Assembly (NCBI GenBank): GCA_002717285.1
Contig: PBDF01000011.1
Span: 196,750 to 260,749 of the forward strand
Direction of reading: 5' to 3'
Origin: Magnetovibrio sp.
GTDB lineage: Bacteria > Pseudomonadota > Alphaproteobacteria > Rhodospirillales_A > JABHCV01
Length of the DNA: 64,000 bases
Positions within the stretch are counted from its first letter, which is position 1. Each line of letters starts with the position of its first letter. The notes under the pieces are model-generated. The model searched no databases and was not told where the DNA came from. It was given only the letters and a program-made list of their open reading frames with translations. Positions 27,308 through 36,018 of this stretch are shown piece by piece. The translations under genes and the position numbers were made by a program.

Positions 27308-29692
27308 ATGTCTAGAACAAGCATAAATCCGCGCACCGAAACAATCCTACCTGAAGGCGCCAAGTCATTTCTTAAACGTCGAGCCTTTGAGTTCATAGGC
27401 CTTGGCCTCGTTTCAAGTGGCCTACTCATCTTTGCTGCATTAATTTCATATGTTCCAAGCGACCCGTCATTTAATAGTGCAACCAGTGAAAAAGCTCACA
27501 ATTTACTTGGGCTAAATGGTGCTTATTTAGCTGATTTTCTTCTGCAATCAGTTGGCCTCATTGGGGTAGCGCCATCAATTGTACTAAATGTTTGGGGAAT
27601 ACAAACTATACGTAAACGGCCACCAACCAAGATTTGGGCAAGAGTAACTCTTTTTGTGCTCACCATTATCATGGCCTCTATGAGCATAAGCGTCCTACCT
27701 GTTCCTTCAAACTGGCCGCTAATGACTTCCCTGGGCGGGGCTGTTGGGATAATTCTACTCGATCACTCAATGCTATTTCTTCTGAACGTAGTTTCCTTTT
27801 TTAATGTTCCCTTAATGCTAGAGAGCTGGATGCTGGCACTTTTCTTAGCCCTAATTACCATTGCCGCCTTAATTACAGTTCTTGGCCTAACCGCACAAGA
27901 TTGGCAACATGTTCTTCACCTCATACTAAAAGTGGGAGGCTATATTTGGAGAAAAATCTGTTCATCTATATTTAGTTTTTTCAGATACATTACAACAATC
28001 TTAATTACCAAAATATTTTCCGACAACGCCCTCAAGCACCCAACGTCCAAATGTCCAACTAAAAGGACATATAAAGCAACACAAAAATCGTCGCCTACAA
28101 GTGTATCTCCAAAGACAGCGAACCTAAAAACTGGGCGTAAGGCTGTAGCTAAACGTCAAATAAAATTTGATCTGATGCCCGGTGAAGCATTTGAACTTCC
28201 TCCGCATGATCTTTTGGAAGCACCTCCAGAAGGAACAATATCAACCAAAGTAAATAAAGGCACCCTGCAGCAAAATGCACGTCTATTAGAAGCTGTCCTC
28301 AAGGATTTTGGAGTACATGGCAAAATTACAAACGTTAGACCTGGTCCAGTCGTCACTCTTTATGAACTTGAACCAGCACCTGGTACTAAAACATCAAGAG
28401 TCATCAGTTTAGGTGATGATATAGCTCGGTCAATGAGCGCAGTTTCAGTCCGCGTGGCCGTTGTACAAGGGCGCAATGCCATCGGCATTGAATTACCAAA
28501 TCTCGACAGGGAAATGGTTTTTTTACGCGAGCTTTTAACTTCTGACCAATTTGAACGAAGTGCCGGCAAACTAAATGTCGCCTTGGGTAAAGATATTGGA
28601 GGATTACCCATTACTGTTGATCTGTCTCGTATGCCCCACCTTTTAATTGCGGGCACTACCGGCTCAGGCAAATCTGTTGGAATCAACACAATGATTTTAT
28701 CATTTCTTTATCAATTTTCACCTGAGAATTGCAAGTTGATAATGATTGATCCAAAAATGTTAGAGCTTTCCGTCTACGAGGGTATTCCGCATCTCTTAAC
28801 TCCTGTCGTTACCGAACCATCGAAGGCCGTTATGGCATTAAAATGGGCTGTTCGGGAGATGGAAGAACGTTATCGTGCCATGTCCCAGTTAGGAGTCAGA
28901 AACATTGCGGGATATAACAATCGTCTTACTGACGCTATTAAAAAAAATGAGGTGCTAACGAGGCGAGTTCAAACTGGGTTTGATACTGAGGGAAAGCCTA
29001 TTCACGAGGACCAACCCCTATCAATGGAACCATTGCCTTTCATTGTGATTATAATTGATGAGATGGCTGATTTAATGTTAGTTGCTGGCAAAGAGGTAGA
29101 GGCTGCCGTACAACGTCTTGCGCAAATGGCACGTGCAGCTGGTATTCACATGATCATGGCAACCCAGCGTCCTTCTGTTGACGTCATTACTGGTACCATT
29201 AAAGCTAATTTTCCAACACGTATAAGCTTTCAAGTGACCTCTAAAATTGACAGTCGTACAATTTTGGGTGAGCAGGGAGCAGAACAACTACTCGGACAAG
29301 GCGACATGCTTTACATGGCTGGTGGGGGGCGTATCACCCGTGTCCATGGCCCGTTTGTTTCTGATGAGGAGGTGGAGCACGTTGTCACTTTTCTGAAATC
29401 ACAGGGCAAACCACAGTATCTTCAAGAAATTACTGAGGAGGTTGAACCAGAAAATAGTATCCTAAATGGTTCAGGCTTAACTACGGGAGACGAGTTATAT
29501 GACGATGCTGTTGCTTTAATTGCACGGGAGGGAAAAGCCTCAACAAGTTTTATTCAGCGTCATCTGCAAATAGGCTATAATCGCGCAGCGAGAATAATTG
29601 AACGTATGGAGAGTGAAGGCGTTGTTAGTAAAGCTAATAGAGTTGGTCGTCGTGAGGTTCTTGTTGGAGAAATCGGCAAAGCCGTTCTTTAA
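27308..29692 (+). CDS. ftsK: DNA translocase FtsK
   Basis: 794 residues with the FtsK/SpoIIIE architecture. Four transmembrane helices lie in residues 27-200, then a short Lys/Thr/Ser-rich linker, the alpha domain, and the motor with Walker A AGTTGSGKSVG near residue 449 and Walker B VIIIDEMADLM near 580. The C-terminal gamma winged helix (TSFIQRHLQIGYNRAARIIERME) reads KOPS-type sequences. It pumps chromosome dimers and terminus DNA at the division septum and activates XerCD. Its 3' end overlaps the lolA start region. Confidence 0.96.
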   Translation: MSRTSINPRTETILPEGAKSFLKRRAFEFIGLGLVSSGLLIFAALISYVPSDPSFNSATSEKAHNLLGLNGAYLADFLLQSVGLIGVAPSIVLNVWGIQTIRKRPPTKIWARVTLFVLTIIMASMSISVLPVPSNWPLMTSLGGAVGIILLDHSMLFLLNVVSFFNVPLMLESWMLALFLALITIAALITVLGLTAQDWQHVLHLILKVGGYIWRKICSSIFSFFRYITTILITKIFSDNALKHPTSKCPTKRTYKATQKSSPTSVSPKTANLKTGRKAVAKRQIKFDLMPGEAFELPPHDLLEAPPEGTISTKVNKGTLQQNARLLEAVLKDFGVHGKITNVRPGPVVTLYELEPAPGTKTSRVISLGDDIARSMSAVSVRVAVVQGRNAIGIELPNLDREMVFLRELLTSDQFERSAGKLNVALGKDIGGLPITVDLSRMPHLLIAGTTGSGKSVGINTMILSFLYQFSPENCKLIMIDPKMLELSVYEGIPHLLTPVVTEPSKAVMALKWAVREMEERYRAMSQLGVRNIAGYNNRLTDAIKKNEVLTRRVQTGFDTEGKPIHEDQPLSMEPLPFIVIIIDEMADLMLVAGKEVEAAVQRLAQMARAAGIHMIMATQRPSVDVITGTIKANFPTRISFQVTSKIDSRTILGEQGAEQLLGQGDMLYMAGGGRITRVHGPFVSDEEVEHVVTFLKSQGKPQYLQEITEEVEPENSILNGSGLTTGDELYDDAVALIAREGKASTSFIQRHLQIGYNRAARIIERMESEGVVSKANRVGRREVLVGEIGKAVL

Positions 29693-30311
29693 ATCGTTAT
29701 ATTTGATTTTTTGCATAATCTGGGCATTGCCTCTCACCGCTTATGCTGCATCGTCAACATTATCCAATGGAGACGTGGCTGAAATAAACCGAGTTGAAAA
29801 ATATCTCAATGAGCTTCTAACTTTAAAATCCCGTTTTTTGCAAGCAACATCTACCGGTGAGTTTAGTGAAGGAACATTATATCTTTCACGGCCTGGTAAA
29901 ATTAGAATTGAATACGACCCACCAACAGAACTTTTAATCGTAGCGGATGGAACTTGGTTAATTTACAATGACATTAAACTCGACCAAATCACACATCTAC
30001 CTCTACGTACAACTACTGCCAATATTTTACTGAAAAAGAAAATAAAATTAAGAGGTGATGACTTGCAGGTGTCCAAGGTAGAAAAAGCACCTGGCATTAT
30101 TGGAATAACAGTCGTCCCAACCAAAGAGGAAACTGGACAACTGACATTGGTATTTTCAGATAAACCACTAAACTTAAAAAAATGGATTGTTATTGATCCA
30201 CAAGGTATTTCAACCTCTATCTCATTACTATCAACAGAACGTGACATTACGCTCGATGAAAAGCTTTTTAAAGTCAAACTTAAAGAAGCTGAGAATTTTT
30301 CCGAGTATTAG
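29664..30311 (+). CDS. lolA: outer-membrane lipoprotein carrier protein LolA
   Basis: The frame is open from 29598 inside ftsK, but a TTG at 29664 has GTGAGG six bases upstream and gives a normal signal peptide: positive KSAKPFFKS, hydrophobic LYLIFCIIWALPL, cleavage after AYA. The mature part shows LolA-like sequence: FLQATSTGEFSEGTLYLSRP, KIRIEYDPPTELLIVADG, TWLIYND. LolA ferries lipoproteins across the periplasm from LolCDE to LolB. The start lies inside the last codons of ftsK, so translation is probably coupled; the exact start remains uncertain. Confidence 0.88.
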   Translation: MEKSAKPFFKSLYLIFCIIWALPLTAYAASSTLSNGDVAEINRVEKYLNELLTLKSRFLQATSTGEFSEGTLYLSRPGKIRIEYDPPTELLIVADGTWLIYNDIKLDQITHLPLRTTTANILLKKKIKLRGDDLQVSKVEKAPGIIGITVVPTKEETGQLTLVFSDKPLNLKKWIVIDPQGISTSISLLSTERDITLDEKLFKVKLKEAENFSEY

Positions 30312-30389
30312 AGCTGGAATTGATTTTTTGTTATAAAAATTTTTTTAAAATATCTTTACTAAAAAACTTTAGACAAGCTAAACAACTAC

Positions 30390-31106
30390 CTAATTATGTT
30401 TCAAATCTTTATTTTTCTGGGGCACCAAACGATAACCGCCAGGTTCAGTTAAAATAATTTGGGTTTGGGATGGGTTTTTTTCTAGTTTTTGACGTAAACG
30501 ATAAATATGAGTTTCCAAAGTGCGGGTAGTAACCTTCGAATTATACCCCCAGACTTCCTCCAAGAGCACATCACGCGCAACAATCCTGTCACTAACGCGA
30601 TAGAGGTATTTTAAAATTAAAGTTTCCTTGTCTGTTAAACGTATCCGCTGTTTTGTCTTATCTTCTATTAGTAAATGAACACCGGGATAGAAGCTGAAGG
30701 GGCCAATAGTAAAAAATTCTTCATTACAATTCTCAAATTGACGAATAAGGGTTCTAATTTTTGAGAGCAAAACTGCAAATCGAAACGGCTTCGTAATATA
30801 TTCATTAACTACCTTGTCTGCACCTGAAACCAACTCAACATTTGAATTAACCTTAGTAATCATAATAATTGGTGCCCTAAAACCATTGATCCGCATCAAA
30901 CTGCACACATCAAAACTATTCATATCAGGCAAGCCCTCGTTCAGAATTACTATCTCATAGCTATTTTTTTGAGTTTCTTTCAAGGCCTCAGCACCACTAT
31001 TTGCAACACTTGGAATAAACTCTTCAAGAAGTTGCAACTGCTCGTTAATCATATCTAACAACACGGTTTGATCATCAACAATAAGTACACGTTTCCCAAC
31101 AGCCAT
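30390..31106 (-). CDS. OmpR-family response regulator lacking the phospho-acceptor Asp
   Basis: 238 residues: a receiver domain (residues 5-122) and an OmpR/PhoB winged helix (about 140-230, with TRTLETHIYRLRQKL). The acidic pair Asp11-Asp12 and the switch Lys in ITKPF are present. At the phosphorylation site the sequence reads VILNEGLPDM, with Asn56 (codon AAC on the coding strand) where Asp is expected. The protein probably works without classical phosphotransfer, or is locked in one state. No histidine kinase gene is adjacent; it is divergent from ribA and convergent with lolA. Target genes are unknown. Confidence 0.88.
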   Translation of the reverse strand: MAVGKRVLIVDDQTVLLDMINEQLQLLEEFIPSVANSGAEALKETQKNSYEIVILNEGLPDMNSFDVCSLMRINGFRAPIIMITKVNSNVELVSGADKVVNEYITKPFRFAVLLSKIRTLIRQFENCNEEFFTIGPFSFYPGVHLLIEDKTKQRIRLTDKETLILKYLYRVSDRIVARDVLLEEVWGYNSKVTTRTLETHIYRLRQKLEKNPSQTQIILTEPGGYRLVPQKNKDLKHN

Positions 31107-31259
31107 TTTTGAGGTTTCTCTCCCAGTTTAATGTCCGAATAACCATGAAAGTACTCTAATTTAGTAATTTTTGATAGAAAGTTGTAGAAATTGGAAATGC
31201 ATCTTTAAGTGACAAACATTCAAGAGTATATTTATACGAATTGGAGTAAAACAAGGTAA

Positions 31260-32420
31260 ATGCCACACCAACCTAAAGTAATTAAAATGCCCGTCACACG
31301 TGAGGCTATATCTCTTTTAGCAGTTGATCGTTGTGTCTCTGAACTTCGGCGTGGCCGCACAGTTGCTATACGTGGTAGTGAAGGTAGTGCAGCATTAGTT
31401 CAAGCAGCAGAAGGAGTTACCGAGTCATCATTGCAACAACTTCGTAGCAAAGCAATGAATGAACCTGTGCTTGCAATCACGGCCCGCCGAGCGAAAGTGC
31501 TTGGTATGATAGACGCAGATGCATCCGCTGTTATTATTAAGCATGCTAATGAATTACTTATCCAAAACATTATTGATTTGGCTAATCCGTTATCAGACCT
31601 AAAGTCTAAAAAAGAAAACCTCGATATTCTTCAAGTTAAAAGTGCTAAACAATATAGCTGCGAATCAGCTGGCATAGGTTTAGCCAAGATTTCGCGCCTA
31701 TTGCCTGCTGCTCTCATTGCTCACATTAAAGATAAAGATGCTGATGTCTTAGATACTTGGGCAATTAGACATGACCTACTCGTCGTTGATGCAGGGGATA
31801 TATTTCAATACGAACACACTCAGGCACGGACCCTGAAAGCAGTCAGTGAGGCCCAGGTTCCTTTGCTGGATGCAAACAACACACGAATTATTTCCTTCAG
31901 ACCGTTTGACGGAGGCCTTGAGCATTTAGCAATAGTCATTGGTGAAAATAACCTTAAAAAAAACCAACCCGTTCTTACTCGCTTACATTCAGAGTGCTTT
32001 ACTGGAGATCTTCTTGCTAGTCTCAAGTGTGACTGTGGAGACCAATTACGTGGAGCCATCAACGAAATTTCAACCGCTGGTGGAGGAGTATTACTTTATT
32101 TGGCCCAAGAAGGGCGTGGTATTGGTCTCGTCAACAAACTACGAGCTTACGAACTACAAGATAGTGGTTTCGATACTATAGAATCCAACGAACAATTGGG
32201 CTTTGACGCAGATGAAAGAATTTATTTGCCGGCTGCCGAGATATTACGCCAATTAGGGTTTAAAAAAATCCGGCTGATGACCAATAACCCAGATAAAATC
32301 AACTCCCTCGCTGCTTGCGGCATTGATGTTGTTGAAAGAGTTAAGCACCATTTTCGATCTAACAAACACAATGAGCAATATTTAAAAAGTAAAATTGTGC
32401 GTAGCGGCCACTTAATCTAG
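31260..32420 (+). CDS. ribA: GTP cyclohydrolase II with degenerate RibB-like N-terminus
   Basis: 386 residues. The C-terminal 190 residues are a complete GTP cyclohydrolase II: RLHSECFTGDLLASLKCDCG with the three zinc cysteines, LYLAQEGRGIGL and MTNNPDKI. This enzyme opens GTP to the first riboflavin intermediate. The N-terminal 190 residues align loosely with DHBP synthase (RRGRTVAIRGSEGSAALVQAAE where RibB has GR-VLVVDDEDRENEGD-LV-AAE), but the acidic catalytic motif is gone, so ribulose-5-phosphate chemistry is not expected. It could be a structural or regulatory remnant. It is monocistronic and divergent from the response regulator. Confidence 0.9.
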   Translation: MPHQPKVIKMPVTREAISLLAVDRCVSELRRGRTVAIRGSEGSAALVQAAEGVTESSLQQLRSKAMNEPVLAITARRAKVLGMIDADASAVIIKHANELLIQNIIDLANPLSDLKSKKENLDILQVKSAKQYSCESAGIGLAKISRLLPAALIAHIKDKDADVLDTWAIRHDLLVVDAGDIFQYEHTQARTLKAVSEAQVPLLDANNTRIISFRPFDGGLEHLAIVIGENNLKKNQPVLTRLHSECFTGDLLASLKCDCGDQLRGAINEISTAGGGVLLYLAQEGRGIGLVNKLRAYELQDSGFDTIESNEQLGFDADERIYLPAAEILRQLGFKKIRLMTNNPDKINSLAACGIDVVERVKHHFRSNKHNEQYLKSKIVRSGHLI

Positions 32421-32481
32421 AAATTTTTACCTACTTTTCCCCAAGACCCGGCATTTCTTGCCACTACTATCAAAATTTATA

Positions 32482-32601
32482 ATGAATAAAAGAGATTTTC
32501 TTGGATTTCTAATTGGCACAATCATTGCATATTTATGGGCAGGCGCAAATTTTTTAAACAGATATCAACAGACAGTCATCATAAAAAGAAACATATTATG
32601 A
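32482..32601 (+). CDS. possible 39-residue single-TM protein
   Basis: An ATG frame of 39 codons before the unknown gene at 32598. It reads MNKRDFLGFLIGTIIAYLW and then a polar basic tail, which would be one short transmembrane helix with positive flanks. Its TGA overlaps the next gene's ATG (ATGA), the arrangement of coupled genes in this genome. No clear ribosome site precedes it, and I recognise no family. A sequence inside it also matches a sigma-54 promoter (32514-32529), so this stretch may be promoter rather than coding. Confidence 0.35.
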   Translation: MNKRDFLGFLIGTIIAYLWAGANFLNRYQQTVIIKRNIL

Positions 32602-33479
32602 ACAATTCCCTCGATACAGATAATAATCAATTTACGCTTCCTAAGCCCAGAACTTCCTTGCAAAATGTTGGTGAGAAGCTGGAGGAACGTGAAGAAGAGC
32701 GCACAGGGCGCAGCTTTCACGCATTCGGTAAGGATGGCTTTACTTTTCTTGACTTCTTAGACGTTATTAACCCACTGCAGCATATCCCACTTGTTGGCAC
32801 AATGTATAGATCAATAACAGGCGATCAAATTGATCCTGGGTCACGAATAGCAGGCAGCGGTCTTTTTGGGGGACCCATTGGAACAGTTGTCGCCTTGGCC
32901 AACGTCACAATCGAGCAAAAAACTGGGCAAGATATAGGAAGTCATATGATGGCCCTATTCACAAAACAAGATGATAATTTAAAAACTCAAATTAGTGATG
33001 ACTTTGCCAACACTTCCGAATCTGCTGGCATTACAAGTGACGCCAGCCCAATCACTACCCATGCAGAGGTTCTTGAATGGGCACAAAGAGAAATTGCTCA
33101 TTCTGCTGAGACTGCAAGAGAAGCTCAATCAAAAAACATAACAAAATTAGCAAAAAATGTTTCCTCTAATGTAGAAGTATTAAATTGGGCCCAAGAAAAA
33201 AATAAATTTTCACACCCAACTATTGAGACATCTACTAATGCTTCCAAAAATAAAACAAAAGACACTAAACAAGCTAACTTAAAAGAGAGTGAAGCTGCTT
33301 CTGTAACCAGCTATGCCTTGGGCCGAGATCAAGCTCAATTAAATGGTGCTACCTCACCTCTTGGCGGCTGGTTCTCAGAAACAATGCTTCTCGCACTTGC
33401 CCGTTACAGCGAAAGCGCACAACTTGATAAGAATGCTGTAGAAAAACGCTCAGTAGAAGTTGCAGATTTACACTATTAA
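32598..33479 (+). CDS. conserved alphaproteobacterial protein of unknown function
   Basis: The frame is open from 32535, but ATG 32598 (MNNSLDTDNN) fits the overlap with the small upstream frame; 293 residues. The conserved core is DFLDVINPLQHIPLVGTMYR followed by a Gly-rich segment RIAGSGLFGGPIGTVVALAN near residue 90; similar uncharacterised proteins are common in Alphaproteobacteria. The Ala/Ser/Glu-rich C-terminal half repeats a short unit: EVLEWAQRE near 155 and EVLNWAQEK near 194. No signal peptide is visible. It lies 36 bp before the L,D-transpeptidase gene, so an envelope role is possible but not shown. Confidence 0.65.
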   Translation: MNNSLDTDNNQFTLPKPRTSLQNVGEKLEEREEERTGRSFHAFGKDGFTFLDFLDVINPLQHIPLVGTMYRSITGDQIDPGSRIAGSGLFGGPIGTVVALANVTIEQKTGQDIGSHMMALFTKQDDNLKTQISDDFANTSESAGITSDASPITTHAEVLEWAQREIAHSAETAREAQSKNITKLAKNVSSNVEVLNWAQEKNKFSHPTIETSTNASKNKTKDTKQANLKESEAASVTSYALGRDQAQLNGATSPLGGWFSETMLLALARYSESAQLDKNAVEKRSVEVADLHY

Positions 33480-33515
33480 TGTTCAAAATATATATTGTCT
33501 TTTAATTAAAACGGT

Positions 33516-34028
33516 ATGGATATTCACGTCAACAGTTCTGCTTTACTAACATGGACCGATTTATTAGGTATTGAGCACAAAGTACCTTGCGCACTTGGTT
33601 ACGGTGGTATTGACATAAAAAAACAGGAAGGGGACGGCATTACTCCAGTTGGAACTTTTTCCCTTTTAAATGTTATGGTCAGAAGTGACCGTCTTGCTTT
33701 ACCTAAAACCAACCTTAACATATCAACGATTAGTGAGGATGACGGTTGGTGTGATGATCCATACTCTCCTGACTATAATCAACCTATAAAATTACCTCAA
33801 AACGTAAGCCACGAAAAGCTATACCGAGATGATTCCTTATATGACATTGTTGTTGACGTTAGTTATAATCGAAAGACACCAATATCAGGTAAAGGTAGTG
33901 CAATATTTATTCATGTAGTTTTACCTGATTATAAATCAACAAAGGGTTGTATTGGCCTAATTACCGATGATTTACTTGAATTGTTAAAATCCTGTAATTC
34001 AAATACACGTTTAGTCATCAGCCCTTAG
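33516..34028 (+). CDS. L,D-transpeptidase (YkuD) domain protein
   Basis: 170 residues made of one YkuD-type domain. GDGITPVGTFSL near 40 and the catalytic set FIHV (His133) and STKGCIGL (Cys145) are in place. Such enzymes form or attach peptidoglycan cross-links. No signal peptide is seen, which also holds for other short members of this subfamily (YkuD-like proteins beginning directly with the domain). It follows the unknown protein on the same strand and overlaps the convergent YggS gene by 11 bases. Confidence 0.85.
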   Translation: MDIHVNSSALLTWTDLLGIEHKVPCALGYGGIDIKKQEGDGITPVGTFSLLNVMVRSDRLALPKTNLNISTISEDDGWCDDPYSPDYNQPIKLPQNVSHEKLYRDDSLYDIVVDVSYNRKTPISGKGSAIFIHVVLPDYKSTKGCIGLITDDLLELLKSCNSNTRLVISP

Positions 34029-34716
34029 TTGCACGCCGAGTACCAAAAATAGATGTACCAAGCCTTACATGGGTCGCCCCGAAGCGAACAGCTTGTATAT
34101 AATCAGAACTCATTCCCATACTTAGCGCTTTTAGACCATTTCGCTTAGCAATGTTTGCCAACAATGCAAAATGCAAAGAAGCTTCTTCATTGATTGGTGG
34201 AATACACATTAAACCCTTTACAGGTAACCTCAACTCATCACGGCAAAGACTGATAAAGTTATCAGCCTGAAGAGGTAAAATACCCGCTTTTTGTCTCTCC
34301 TCACCAGTATTTATTTGTATCATAAAATCGGAACGATAACCTGTTTCATCCATTATACGAGCTATAGTGTGTGCCAATTTTGGACGATCAAGAGTTTCTA
34401 TTACGTTAAAAATTTCAAGCGCCTGACGAACTTTGTTAGATTGTAAAGGACCAATCAAATGCAAGCATACATCTGCATATTCGTGTTTTAGCTTAATCCA
34501 TTTATTCTTAGCTTCTTGAACCCGATTTTCACCAAAAAGCCTATGGCCTGACTCTAAAATAGGGCGAATAGCGTCGGTTGGATGCGTTTTTGAAACCGCT
34601 ATTATGGATACTGATTGTGAGTCACGCCCAATTTCCTTGGAGATAACTTCAAGCTCTTTCTGAACCTTTTCAAGGTTGCCTAGAATATCTTTATAGTTAT
34701 TATTTTTTACCATCAC
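34018..34716 (-). CDS. YggS-family PLP homeostasis protein
   Basis: 232 residues of the PLP-binding alanine-racemase-like barrel. The PLP lysine is Lys43 in SIIAVSKTHP. Further family motifs are RLFGENRVQEAKNKW, LHLIGPLQSNK and LSMGMSSDYIQAVRFGATHVRLGTSIFG, the latter binding the cofactor phosphate. YggS/PLPBP proteins buffer pyridoxal phosphate and affect amino-acid and keto-acid pools rather than racemise amino acids. It converges on the L,D-transpeptidase gene and is divergent from the ThiE-like gene. Confidence 0.93.
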   Translation of the reverse strand: MMVKNNNYKDILGNLEKVQKELEVISKEIGRDSQSVSIIAVSKTHPTDAIRPILESGHRLFGENRVQEAKNKWIKLKHEYADVCLHLIGPLQSNKVRQALEIFNVIETLDRPKLAHTIARIMDETGYRSDFMIQINTGEERQKAGILPLQADNFISLCRDELRLPVKGLMCIPPINEEASLHFALLANIAKRNGLKALSMGMSSDYIQAVRFGATHVRLGTSIFGTRRATKG

Positions 34717-34746
34717 TTATAATCATTTCCCTAGACCAAAAAAATT

Positions 34747-35349
34747 ATGCAAAACCTAACAGATCATATAACCCTGCGGAAGCTACCCAAAAGAATTTTA
34801 CTTACTGACAGTATGCGTTTGGCCGATCCCCGTGATGCAATAAGGGCTTTACCTGCGGAAAGTGGCGTTATTTTGCGCCATTATAATGTCCCAGATCGTG
34901 CAGGCCTTGCCCGCGAAATATTAACTATTTGTCGCCCTAAAAAAATTCCACTCTTAATTGCAGGCGATGCTTATCTCGCAAGAACTATAGGAGCTGATGG
35001 ACTACATTTGCCAGAAGATATGTTAGCGCATAAACTTGGCCATTGGCGCAGATGGCTAAGGCCAAATACTTTCCTTTGTGTTGCAGCCCACTCACCTAAA
35101 GCGCTGTGTAAAGCAGCATCAGCATCAGCCAGTTTTGCACTACTCTCCCCAGTTTTTAAAACAAAAAGCCATCCTGAAAGCACATTTATTGGAATACATC
35201 GTTTCACTAACTGGACGACAAACGCCCAAATCCCAGTCTACGCCCTAGGCGGCGTAAACTATCAAAATGAAGGCCGTGTACTTACCTCAGGTGCGGTTGG
35301 TTGGGCCGCTATTGATGCATTATCAAATAAAAATAATGTCCTTCGCTAA
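34747..35349 (+). CDS. thiamine-phosphate synthase-like (ThiE/TenI) protein
   Basis: 200 residues of the ThiE/TenI TIM barrel: RIILLTDSMRLADP-like start (KRILLTDSMR), GVILRHYNVPDRAGLA, LLIAGDAYLARTIGADGLHLPE, CVAAHSPKAL, FALLSPVFKTKSHP and VYALGGVN. ThiE couples HMP-PP and thiazole phosphate. This divergent version is short of the usual length and its family contains non-catalytic TenI-like members, so the activity is uncertain. There is no other thi gene in the window. It is divergent from YggS. Confidence 0.78.
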   Translation: MQNLTDHITLRKLPKRILLTDSMRLADPRDAIRALPAESGVILRHYNVPDRAGLAREILTICRPKKIPLLIAGDAYLARTIGADGLHLPEDMLAHKLGHWRRWLRPNTFLCVAAHSPKALCKAASASASFALLSPVFKTKSHPESTFIGIHRFTNWTTNAQIPVYALGGVNYQNEGRVLTSGAVGWAAIDALSNKNNVLR

Positions 35350-35425
35350 TAACAAGCTTTAGTGCCCAACAATTCTCCAGTATGTTATAATTAACGACCC
35401 GAAAGCTTTAGGAGCTCGACTCGAC

Positions 35426-35992
35426 ATGACTAAAGAACTAAATACTATGTTTAAAAAAGACAAATCTAACGAATTTAAACGCTTTTTTTTACCCGCACTA
35501 ATTGGTGCCATTACATTGATAGTGTGTGGGTGTACCGAGGGAGAACCAGTCAGCGAAACTCCGGTAATATCCTCAAATATAAACATAAAAAATCAAAATG
35601 TTGCTAGTGGAGTTTTTGGAAATGATGGTTTTTTTGCTGATGATCCATACGCAGATGGGCGTTCTATCGGGGTCAATAGTTTTTTATGGCGAGCATCCCT
35701 AGATACAATTTCTTTTATGCCGGTAGACTCAGCTGACCCTTTTGGAGGTGTTATTATTACCGATTGGTACTCAGCAAGCGAGGCACCAGATGAGCGTTTT
35801 AAGCTTAATATATACATACTGGGGCGCGCTCTTAGAGCTGATGGTGTACGTGTTGCTGTTTTCCGTCAGGAATTATCTAAACAAGGTGGATGGCGTGACG
35901 TTGCTATGAAAGACGATGCAGCAACCAAAATTGAAGACTCAATTTTAACCAGAGCTCGCCAACTTCGGAACGAAATTTTACAAGCCCAGTAA
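35426..35992 (+). CDS. DUF3576-family lipoprotein
   Basis: 188 residues with a basic N-terminus, a hydrophobic stretch and a lipobox ending VCGC near residue 37, so probably a lipoprotein. The rest is the DUF3576 domain: IGVNSFLWRASLDTISFMP, GGVIITDWYS, RFKLNIYILGRALRADGVRV, then an Arg/Gln-rich helix. The family is restricted largely to Alphaproteobacteria and its function is unknown. It stands directly upstream of leuS-lptE-holA, the usual neighbourhood, which hints at an outer-membrane link via LptE. AGGAG at 35410-35414 is far from the ATG; the ATG at 35447 is an alternative. Confidence 0.87.
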   Translation: MTKELNTMFKKDKSNEFKRFFLPALIGAITLIVCGCTEGEPVSETPVISSNINIKNQNVASGVFGNDGFFADDPYADGRSIGVNSFLWRASLDTISFMPVDSADPFGGVIITDWYSASEAPDERFKLNIYILGRALRADGVRVAVFRQELSKQGGWRDVAMKDDAATKIEDSILTRARQLRNEILQAQ

Positions 35993-36018
35993 CTTATATG
36001 CGGAGAAAATAAGTCGTT

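Noticed and set aside
28360..28689. 109-codon reverse frame inside ftsK
   Set aside because: It lies wholly within the well-supported FtsK motor region and has no independent support.
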